A DNA stretch of 5,644 bases from Aequorivita sp. (lineage in GTDB: Bacteria > Bacteroidota > Bacteroidia > Flavobacteriales > Flavobacteriaceae): positions 76,419 through 82,062 of the forward strand of contig NVXN01000012.1 in assembly GCA_002733915.1 (NCBI GenBank), written 5' to 3'. The notes beneath the pieces are model-generated. The model saw nothing but the letters and a program-made list of their open reading frames with translations. It was not told the origin of the DNA and did not search any database. Made by a program: the position numbers and the translations under genes. How positions within the stretch are numbered: position 1 is the first letter of the stretch; every line of letters starts with the position of its first letter. Below, piece by piece: positions 1 through 5,644 of this stretch.

Positions 1-1242
1 AATTCGGTTTTTGACCAATTGAGCCTTCGCTTGGCACACCAATGGTTTGAGGAGAGCAGAATAGACCGATCCTTTAACAGTAATGAGCGCAATACCCAAA
101 GCGAAGAAGTGGGGGCTTACTCTGCAAACCTTGATTTTATAAAGAGTTCGGGAGAGCGAAATACTCTTTTTTACGGAGTGGAATATGTGCTGAACGATGT
201 AAATTCCAAAGGAGAAGTAACAGATATTTCAACAGAAGTTTCTGTGATGGGGCCGGCTCGGTATCCAAAATCTACTTGGCAGTCAATGGCTGTTTATGTA
301 ACCGATGAGTTTAAAGTAGCCGATAATTTCACATTAAGTGCTGGAGCACGCTACAACTATGTGTTGCTAGACTCTGAATTTGATACTACCTTTTATCCAT
401 TTCCCTTCACGGAAGCTAATTTGAAGAACGGCGCGCTTACCGGGAGCATTGGTGGGGTATATCGTCCAGACGATTCGTGGGTAATAAGTGCCAACTTGGG
501 AAGCGCGTTTAGAGCACCAAATGTAGATGACGTGGGAAAGGTTTTTGATTCAGAACCTGGTAGCGTTGTTGTTCCCAATCCAGATTTAAAACCTGAATAC
601 GCTTATAATGCTGATTTGGGTATTGCGAAAGTTTTTGGAGATGTTGTAAAATTAGATGTTACGGGGTACTACACTTCCCTAAAGGATGCTTTGGTGCGCA
701 GGGATTTCAAACTAAATGGGCAGGACAGTATAATCTATCAAGGCGAACTGAGCCAAGTGCAAGCAATTCAAAATGCAGCCGTGGCGCACGTATATGGAGT
801 GCAGGCTGGAATTGAAGTGAAATTGCCCAAAGGATTTGGTTTTTCAACCGATGTGAACTTTCAGAAAGGTGAAGAGGAATTAGACAATGGAGAAACCAGT
901 ACTTCACGTCACGCTTCACCATTTTTCGGTGTTTCGCGCTTAAATTATAAAGCGAATAAGTTGCGTATGGAGCTGAACGTGAACTATCAAGGGAAATATG
1001 ATTTTGACGAGTTGCCCGAGGGAGAAAAGGAGAAGACGGAAATTTATGCGCTTGATAAAAATGGAGATCCGTATGCCCCCGCTTGGTACACCCTTAATTT
1101 TAAGGCTCTTTATAAGTTAACGGATACCTTTGATGTGAGTGGCGGGATTGAAAATCTTACCGATCAGCGTTATCGAACCTATAGTTCGGGAATTTCGGGA
1201 GCTGGAAGAAATTTTATTCTTTCAATTACGGCACATTTTTAG
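1..1242 (+). CDS. TonB-dependent outer-membrane receptor, C-terminal part (5' end outside window)
   Basis: The reading frame is open from base 1, so the gene is cut by the window edge. The TTG at 19 is an internal Leu codon, not a start. About 413 residues remain, roughly half of a typical 700-850 residue receptor. They consist of alternating amphipathic strands rich in Tyr, Phe and Asn, as in a 22-stranded outer-membrane barrel. Family landmarks are the FRAPN motif (508-522), NPDLKPE (577-597), an ENLTDQRY motif near the end (about 1150-1173), and a final strand ending SITAHF with a C-terminal Phe, the usual BAM recognition residue. Such receptors import siderophores, heme, cobalamin or glycans using TonB-ExbBD energy. 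The FRAPN...NPDLKPE layout fits receptors of the heme or siderophore type better than SusC-like glycan receptors, but the substrate cannot be determined because the plug domain is missing. A strong terminator follows about 105 bases after the stop. Confidence 0.93.
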   Translation, partial: NSVFDQLSLRLAHQWFEESRIDRSFNSNERNTQSEEVGAYSANLDFIKSSGERNTLFYGVEYVLNDVNSKGEVTDISTEVSVMGPARYPKSTWQSMAVYVTDEFKVADNFTLSAGARYNYVLLDSEFDTTFYPFPFTEANLKNGALTGSIGGVYRPDDSWVISANLGSAFRAPNVDDVGKVFDSEPGSVVVPNPDLKPEYAYNADLGIAKVFGDVVKLDVTGYYTSLKDALVRRDFKLNGQDSIIYQGELSQVQAIQNAAVAHVYGVQAGIEVKLPKGFGFSTDVNFQKGEEELDNGETSTSRHASPFFGVSRLNYKANKLRMELNVNYQGKYDFDELPEGEKEKTEIYALDKNGDPYAPAWYTLNFKALYKLTDTFDVSGGIENLTDQRYRTYSSGISGAGRNFILSITAHF

Positions 1243-1347
1243 TTTAATTTCCAAAAGTTGGGGACGAAAAAATATGTGGGTTTGTATTCACATTTTTTAT
1301 ATATTTGGATCAAGCCTTATGGCTTATTTCTCCCCACTTAATTTGAG

Positions 1348-1377
1348 AAAACCCGCACTGTTATGGTGCGGGTTTTT
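1348..1377. terminator. Rho-independent terminator, probably bidirectional
   Basis: A perfect 11-bp inverted repeat (1348-1358 and 1366-1376, AAAACCCGCAC with its complement) encloses a 7-base loop. The stem has a GC-rich core (CCCGCAC) and is followed by a run of five T on the plus strand (1373-1377). Read on the minus strand, the A-run at 1348-1351 supplies four T after the stem. It lies between the end of the receptor gene (1242) and the end of the convergent STAS gene (1393), only 16 bases from the latter, so one hairpin could stop transcription from both sides. Confidence 0.88.
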
Positions 1378-1392
1378 AAATTAATAGTAAAT

Positions 1393-1728
1393 TTAATAGG
1401 AGTGATTTAAAAAGCCGATGTAAGGATATTTTTTTGGAATTTTTGAGTAATATTGAATTCCCACAAAAGAGAAAATAGATTTCACCTTATCATTTTCCCT
1501 ACAAAACAGAATAATTTCCTTGTTGTTCTCCCTTGCCTTTTCCGAAGCAATATAAAGCATATAAGCCCCTGCCTGGTCAAATTTTTCCAGGGCATCCAGA
1601 TCAATGATTAACGATTGGGTTTTGTCCAGTGCGGCTTCAATTTTAAACTGAACCTCCGACAGGTTGCCACTGTATAACCTGCCTTCCAAACTTAAAAAAC
1701 GGTTGGTTAAAAAACTATGCAATGTCAT
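1393..1728 (-). CDS. STAS-domain protein (anti-sigma-factor-antagonist-like), phosphosite Ser replaced by Gln
   Basis: This 111-residue protein is essentially one STAS domain, the fold of SpoIIAA/RsbV anti-anti-sigma factors and MlaB. The N-terminal strand pair (about residues 9-18, RFLSLEGRLY) leads to a helix. Next comes the core strand LIIDLDAL (40-47) and the helix-start motif FDQAG (50-54), equivalent to the family DSxG motif. A helix (55-68), the strand EIILFC (71-76) and a final helix (78-89) complete the fold. In classical members a Ser or Thr after the Asp is phosphorylated by a partner kinase; here that position is Gln52 (CAG, bases 1573-1575), so phospho-switching there is unlikely. 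The ATG at 1728 is well supported because an in-frame stop lies only three codons upstream (1738-1740). There is no Shine-Dalgarno sequence and no adjacent RsbW-like kinase or PP2C phosphatase in the window. It is convergent with the receptor gene and divergent from the ABC-F gene. The STAS assignment rests on motif pattern and length; the biological role is unknown. Confidence 0.75.
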   Translation of the reverse strand: MTLHSFLTNRFLSLEGRLYSGNLSEVQFKIEAALDKTQSLIIDLDALEKFDQAGAYMLYIASEKARENNKEIILFCRENDKVKSIFSFVGIQYYSKIPKKYPYIGFLNHSY

Positions 1729-1933
1729 GCTAAGTGATTAAAATTAATGATCACATAGGTTTGCGTAGGAATTTAAGGGCGATTGCGATTTAGGACAGAA
1801 ATTTTGATTTGTGAATTTACAAAATGATTTTCAATTGGAAGGGGTGAATGTTGTGCGAAGATAGCTACCTAATACATTTTTTAATTCTATTTATCCAAAT
1901 GATTATAAGTAATCGTAATCCACTTCTTTTTAA

Positions 1934-1941
1934 TAGTTTTG
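1934..1941 (+). promoter_or_regulatory. Bacteroidetes-type -7 promoter element for the ABC-F gene
   Basis: TAGTTTTG matches the Bacteroidetes primary-sigma -7 consensus TAnnTTTG at all six fixed positions. It ends 18 bases before the ATG at 1960, implying a short leader of roughly a dozen bases. No clear TTG-type -33 box is present at the expected distance (about 1910-1915), which lowers confidence. That stretch instead carries an inverted repeat GATTA/TAATC (1901-1905 and 1910-1914). Confidence 0.42.
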
Positions 1942-1959
1942 CAACCTCAAAATTTTGAT

Positions 1960-3597
1960 ATGATTTCAATAGATGGTCTAGCCGTAGAATTTAGTGGCGA
2001 AACGCTTTTTAGCGATGTTTCTTTTGTGGTGAACGAAAATGACAAAATAGCGTTGATGGGAAAAAACGGTGCCGGAAAAAGCACAATGATGAAGATTATA
2101 GCCGGGGTGCAAAAGCCCACCCGTGGAAACGTTCGCGCTCCAAAGGATGCCGTTATTGCATATCTGCCCCAGCATCTATTGACCGATGACAGTTGTACCG
2201 TTTTTGAGGAAGCTTCCAAGGCCTTTAAGCAGATTTTTGAAATGCGGGACGAAATGGAAAAATTAAATAAAGAGTTGGAAAGTCGTACCGATTATGAAAG
2301 TGATGCCTATATGAACATCATTACCAAAGTGGCTGAATTGGGTGAAAAATATTATGCTTTGGAAGAAATAAATTACGAAGCCGAAGTAGAAAAGGCGTTG
2401 CGTGGCTTGGGCTTTAAAAGAAGTGATTTGCACCGCCCCACTTCAGAATTCAGTGGCGGATGGCGTATGCGTATTGAGCTTGCCAAACTGCTGCTTCAAA
2501 AGCCCGATCTCATTTTGCTGGACGAGCCCACCAACCACGTAGATATTGAATCTGTAATCTGGTTGGAAGATTTTCTTTTAAACAAGGCCAAAGCAGTTAT
2601 CGTTATTTCACACGACAGAAAGTTTATCGACAATATTACTAACCGGACCATTGAAGTTACAATGGGGCGCATTTACGATTATAAGGCCAACTACAGCCAT
2701 TATTTGCAATTGCGTGCCGATAGGAGGGCGCACCAGATAAAGGCGTACGAGGAGCAACAAAAATTTATAGCCGAGACCCAACAATTTATTGAGCGTTTTA
2801 AGGGTACGTATTCCAAAACCAATCAAGTGAATAGCCGCGAGCGGATGCTGGAAAAGCTTCAGATTATAGAGATTGACGAAATAGATACTTCGGCTTTGGC
2901 ACTTCGTTTTCCACCTGCCCAGCGCAGTGGGGATTATCCTGTAATTGTGGAGGGAATGACCAAAAAATACGGCGACCAGGTGGTTTTTAAAGATGCCAAT
3001 ATGAGCATATCCCGTGGCCAAAAAGTGAGTTTTGTGGGAAGAAACGGTGAAGGAAAATCTACCATGATAAAAGCCATTATGGGTGAAATAGATTTTGAAG
3101 GAACCTGTGCCTTGGGGCATAATGCCAAGGTAGGCTATTTTGCACAGAACCAGGCCGCACTTTTAGACAAGGAACTCACCGTTTTTCAAACTGTCGATGA
3201 GGTTGCAAAAGGTGAAATACGCACACAAATAAAAAATATCCTTGGCCGCTTTATGTTCAGCGGTGATGATATCGATAAAAAAGTGGGGCTGCTTTCTGGT
3301 GGGGAAAGAACCCGTTTGGCGATGGTGAAGTTATTGCTGGAGCCTGTAAATGTGCTCATTCTCGATGAGCCTACAAACCATTTGGATTTAAAATCGAAAG
3401 ATGTTTTAAAAGAAGCCCTGCTTCAGTTTGATGGCACCTTGATTTTAGTTTCCCACGATCGCGATTTCCTACAGGGACTTTCAGAAAAAGTTTTTGAATT
3501 CAAGGACAAGCGCGTAATCGAACATTTTGAAACCATAGACGATTTCCTTCAAAGAAATAGAATTGAGAATTTGAAGGAGATTGATTTGAAGGTTTAA
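1960..3597 (+). CDS. ABC-F family ATPase (ribosome-associated translation factor)
   Basis: This 545-residue soluble protein has two ABC ATPase cassettes and no membrane segments, the ABC-F layout. Cassette 1 has Walker A GKNGAGKS (34-41), signature FSGGW (164-168), Walker B with DEPTNHVD (188-195) and the H-loop SHD (217-219). The segment between Walker A and signature includes a charged helical stretch (about 83-140) in the place of the ABC-F arm. A basic, helical linker (about 240-320, including FIERFKGTYSK and NSRERMLEKL) matches the P-site tRNA interaction motif. Cassette 2 has Walker A GRNGEGKST (360-368), signature LSGGE (445-449), Walker B with DEPTNHLD (469-476) and SHD (498-500). All catalytic residues, including Glu189 and Glu470, are intact. 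Known relatives (EttA, Uup, YbiT, YheS, YdiF and antibiotic-resistance ABC-Fs) bind the ribosomal E site and act on stalled or early elongation complexes; the subgroup is not resolved here. The end lacks the long coiled-coil tail of Uup. ATG 1960 is preferred over TTG 1939, because the latter overlaps a promoter element and MISIDGLAVEF is a typical family start. Confidence 0.94.
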   Translation: MISIDGLAVEFSGETLFSDVSFVVNENDKIALMGKNGAGKSTMMKIIAGVQKPTRGNVRAPKDAVIAYLPQHLLTDDSCTVFEEASKAFKQIFEMRDEMEKLNKELESRTDYESDAYMNIITKVAELGEKYYALEEINYEAEVEKALRGLGFKRSDLHRPTSEFSGGWRMRIELAKLLLQKPDLILLDEPTNHVDIESVIWLEDFLLNKAKAVIVISHDRKFIDNITNRTIEVTMGRIYDYKANYSHYLQLRADRRAHQIKAYEEQQKFIAETQQFIERFKGTYSKTNQVNSRERMLEKLQIIEIDEIDTSALALRFPPAQRSGDYPVIVEGMTKKYGDQVVFKDANMSISRGQKVSFVGRNGEGKSTMIKAIMGEIDFEGTCALGHNAKVGYFAQNQAALLDKELTVFQTVDEVAKGEIRTQIKNILGRFMFSGDDIDKKVGLLSGGERTRLAMVKLLLEPVNVLILDEPTNHLDLKSKDVLKEALLQFDGTLILVSHDRDFLQGLSEKVFEFKDKRVIEHFETIDDFLQRNRIENLKEIDLKV

Positions 3598-3622
3598 AGG
3601 AAGTTTATATTATAAAATAGTG

Positions 3623-3643
3623 CACAATTTTATTAATATTGTG
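3623..3643. promoter_or_regulatory. 21-bp near-perfect palindrome in the gap before the secreted-protein gene
   Basis: Nine of ten base pairs of this 21-base inverted repeat match; the arms are CACAAT and ATTGTG and the centre is AT-only. It begins 26 bases after the ABC-F stop and ends 20 bases before the next ATG. It covers TAATATTG (3634-3641), a five-of-six match to the Bacteroidetes -7 element. It could be an operator over a weak promoter, or an AT-rich terminator hairpin for the upstream gene, since TTTTT follows at 3651-3655. The sequence alone does not decide between these, and AT-rich DNA yields such palindromes by chance fairly often. Confidence 0.3.
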
Positions 3644-3663
3644 ATCTTAATTTTTATACTTTT

Positions 3664-5619
3664 ATGAAAAATACATTACTCTGCTTCTTTTTTTTATTTT
3701 CAATTACACTTTATTCCCAGGACTGGAGTTGGGGTTTTAAAGCTACAGGGGATAATCAGCAATACATGGCAGTAGATATGGCCGTAGATACCGAGGGAAA
3801 TATGGTAGTAGCTGGATATTTTCAGGAGAATTTAATATTAGGACAATTCCCTTTGTACACTCCCGACGATTATTTCGCTGACCTATATCTTTTTAAAATA
3901 AATTCCAATAAAGAAATTGTATGGGCAAAAACTTTTGAAACCGACTGGTGTTATGGAGATGATATTTCGGTACTTGTAGATGATGATGAATTTATTTACA
4001 TAACAGGCCAAATAGATCAAAAAATTTTTGTCGCTAAATTTGATTCTGAAGGCAATCAATTATGGTATAATGATTTCGAAGGACAACAATCCGGTTACGG
4101 AATGTCAATAGCATTGGACCAATTTGATAATGTGTATGTTTCTGGAGGCGCTGGTTGGAATTTTTTTATGACAAAATTGGATTATGATGGGGAAGTAATA
4201 TGGATTCGAGATATTCCATTTAATAGTTCTGATGCTGTCCATATAACAGACATTAATGTTGATAGGCTTGGGAATATTTATTTTATCGGAGTTTTTAATT
4301 TCGAAACTCTCATATTGGATAATTTTGTACTCGAACATAATGGAAGTTGGGGGCAAGACACTTTATGGGGAAAGATGGATACAGATGGAAACTTTATATG
4401 GATAAAATCTTCAGACGGTAGGACGAATGCAAATCCACAAATCGCATTAACTTCAGATGGGTATCTTTACTTAAGCGGGTCGCTTTATTCCGGAATTACT
4501 TTTGACGGTATATACATTGAGGGCATCTGCTGTCAAGAACCAAAGCCATACATTGCAAAATATGATATTGAAGGCAATGTAATATGGGCTCAGGGGGCTT
4601 TTACCACATATGAAGAAAATGGTGTACCGGTCGATATTAAGGTGAATTATGCGGGAAATCTATATTTGACAGGCAGCTATTTCACTTGTTATGGATGTAC
4701 AGAATCGGATATTTATTTAGAAGAATATGCTGCTGATGGCACCCATATTTGGCGAAAGGAATTTGTAATGAATAACAGTGAATCAACCAGGGCTATTGAT
4801 TTAGACAATCAGGGATATGCATATTACGTGGGCTATAACAGTTCGGAAAATTTTATCGATGAAAATTTACCATATTTTCCAAATACTCTAGGGATAGCTC
4901 AATTAAATACATTGGCCTCTACCTATAAAAAAACACCACGACCACAAATTGAAAGAATGCATACGGTCTGTGAATTAGGTGTAAATGTTACATTAAACGC
5001 AATAGGGGACAATATAAAATGGTACAGCGACCCAAATCTGAATAACTTAGTTTTTCAAGGTAATTCTTATACATTTCAAACAAATGAATCTTTAAAACTC
5101 TATGTTACCCAAACCGTAAATAATATAACTAGTTGGCCAAAAGAGGTGATTGTGAACATATCAGAATTAGACAGTGCTGAATTAAGTTTTGACGATCCAA
5201 TCCTTACGGCCACTTACAACCCACTTTTTGCTTATCAGTGGTTTTATTTGGATGAACCCATTGCAAATGCCACCGATAATTTTATTGAAATAACTTCGGG
5301 AACGGATTATATGGATTATGGGGTTTTAATTAAGCAGCAAAATTGCCAAATAGCGCTTGGAAGAGCTGTTTTATCCACTTTTTCTTTTGAAGCCAAGGCT
5401 GATTTTGTATTATATCCTAATCCAACTTCGGGAATTATAAATATTGCATCAATTCTCTCCATTGGTAGTGTGGATGTATTCAATGAGTTAGGTCAATTAG
5501 TTTCCTCAATAAAGAATTCGTCCATGATAGATATTTCAACTTTAAATAGCGGGTTGTATTTTTTAAAGATTATGGATTCAAATGGACACATTGAAATTAA
5601 AAAAGTGATAAAAGAATAA
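3664..5619 (+). CDS. Secreted beta-propeller (SBBP-like) protein with Ig-like segments and T9SS type A sorting domain
   Basis: This 651-residue protein has four parts. Residues 1 to about 18-19 are a Sec signal peptide (MKN, then a Leu/Phe-rich core, ending LYSQ). Residues about 20-420 hold repeats of the form D..GN.Y..G.F, then F..K.D..G..IW, with units near 37-91, 101-138, 147-185, 195-249, 258-311 and 323-368. A last unit at 376-418 lacks the final Trp strand. These resemble SBBP-type beta-propeller blades. Residues about 425-500 (CELGVNVTLNA, IKWYSDP) and 503-572 (LTATYNP, YQWFYLDEPI) look like two Ig-like segments common in Bacteroidetes surface proteins. Residues 579-651 are a T9SS C-terminal sorting domain: FVLYPNPTSGIINI, VDVFNELGQLV, ISTLNSGLYFLKI and a basic end (IEIKKVIKE). 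The protein should cross the inner membrane by Sec and the outer membrane by T9SS, then be released or anchored at the surface. No catalytic motif is visible; a binding or adhesion role is only inference. Cysteines pair up at C289-C290 and C342-x-x-C345. The gene is visibly more AT-rich than the ABC-F gene, from which a 66-base gap separates it. Confidence 0.9.
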   Translation: MKNTLLCFFFLFSITLYSQDWSWGFKATGDNQQYMAVDMAVDTEGNMVVAGYFQENLILGQFPLYTPDDYFADLYLFKINSNKEIVWAKTFETDWCYGDDISVLVDDDEFIYITGQIDQKIFVAKFDSEGNQLWYNDFEGQQSGYGMSIALDQFDNVYVSGGAGWNFFMTKLDYDGEVIWIRDIPFNSSDAVHITDINVDRLGNIYFIGVFNFETLILDNFVLEHNGSWGQDTLWGKMDTDGNFIWIKSSDGRTNANPQIALTSDGYLYLSGSLYSGITFDGIYIEGICCQEPKPYIAKYDIEGNVIWAQGAFTTYEENGVPVDIKVNYAGNLYLTGSYFTCYGCTESDIYLEEYAADGTHIWRKEFVMNNSESTRAIDLDNQGYAYYVGYNSSENFIDENLPYFPNTLGIAQLNTLASTYKKTPRPQIERMHTVCELGVNVTLNAIGDNIKWYSDPNLNNLVFQGNSYTFQTNESLKLYVTQTVNNITSWPKEVIVNISELDSAELSFDDPILTATYNPLFAYQWFYLDEPIANATDNFIEITSGTDYMDYGVLIKQQNCQIALGRAVLSTFSFEAKADFVLYPNPTSGIINIASILSIGSVDVFNELGQLVSSIKNSSMIDISTLNSGLYFLKIMDSNGHIEIKKVIKE

Positions 5620-5644
5620 AGAAGTTTAATTTCTTATCTTGTTT

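Noticed and set aside
1267..1298. Imperfect AT-rich hairpin (ATGTG/CACAT arms with flanking A and T runs) after the receptor gene
   Set aside because: The stem is weak, with an internal T-T mismatch and a 10-base loop. The GC-rich hairpin at 1348-1377 explains termination far better.
1139..1384. Plus-strand open frame of 81 codons overlapping the receptor end and the terminator
   Set aside because: Its first third is the receptor gene read in another frame and its end runs through the terminator hairpin; the peptide has no recognisable features.
1756..1763. TAGGTTTG, an exact TAnnTTTG match on the plus strand
   Set aside because: There is no -33 box 19-21 bases upstream, and it would give a leader of about 190 bases; the element at 1934 is better placed. 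A chance match is plausible in this amount of AT-rich DNA.
1729..1938. Promoter for the STAS gene on the minus strand
   Set aside because: I looked for TAnnTTTG on the minus strand and found only a degraded form (TCATTTTG, about 1819-1826) without a -33 box, so no site is called.
1848..1958. Possible 36-residue plus-strand peptide starting at ATG 1848
   Set aside because: It runs across the ABC-F promoter element and ends just before the real start; no ribosome-binding or promoter signal and no recognisable sequence.
2608..3120. Minus-strand open frame of 170 codons inside the ABC-F gene
   Set aside because: It lies wholly antisense to a strongly conserved ATPase-coding region; the translated product has no domain pattern and no independent start signal. 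It is a shadow of the real gene, as are the shorter antisense frames at 393-578, 707-922, 1947-2219, 2934-3128 and 4105-4356.
3657..3664. TACTTTTA, a near match to the -7 consensus next to ATG 3664
   Set aside because: It overlaps the start codon, so transcription from it would begin inside the gene and lose the signal peptide.
5619..5637. Small hairpin (AAGAA/TTCTT) directly after the stop of the secreted-protein gene
   Set aside because: Only about five AT-rich base pairs with a 7-base loop, and the window ends before any T-run can be judged; too weak to call a terminator.

Overview
The window looks like chromosomal DNA of a member of the Bacteroidetes, most likely a flavobacterium. Three things support this. 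The last gene encodes a secreted protein ending in a type IX secretion (T9SS) sorting domain, a system largely restricted to this phylum. A TAnnTTTG promoter element of the Bacteroidetes type lies just before the ABC-F gene. No start codon has an obvious Shine-Dalgarno sequence, and the DNA is AT-rich. Nothing seen indicates a mobile element, CRISPR array, tRNA or rRNA.

Layout from left to right. (1) Bases 1-1242, plus strand: the C-terminal part of a TonB-dependent outer-membrane receptor, cut by the left edge. (2) Bases 1243-1392: a short convergent spacer with a strong 11-bp hairpin terminator that can serve both flanking genes. (3) Bases 1393-1728, minus strand: a small single-domain STAS protein with Gln where the usual phosphorylatable Ser/Thr would be. 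(4) Bases 1729-1959: a divergent intergenic region with a promoter-like element directed at the next gene. (5) Bases 1960-3597, plus strand: a complete ABC-F type twin-ATPase, probably a ribosome-associated translation factor. Its start is better placed at ATG 1960 than at an upstream TTG. (6) Bases 3598-3663: a short AT-rich gap holding a near-perfect 21-bp palindrome. (7) Bases 3664-5619, plus strand: a complete 651-residue exported protein made of a signal peptide, a probable seven-bladed beta-propeller, two Ig-like segments and a T9SS sorting domain.

The four genes do not form an obvious pathway. Outer-membrane uptake, a regulatory STAS protein, ribosome rescue or quality control and a secreted surface protein are simply adjacent, and gene orientation gives at least three transcription units. 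I see no convincing undescribed multi-gene system. The most unusual points are the STAS protein without its phosphorylation site, and the secreted propeller, whose ends appear to complete one shared blade and whose neighbouring blades carry a Cys-Cys pair and a CxxC.
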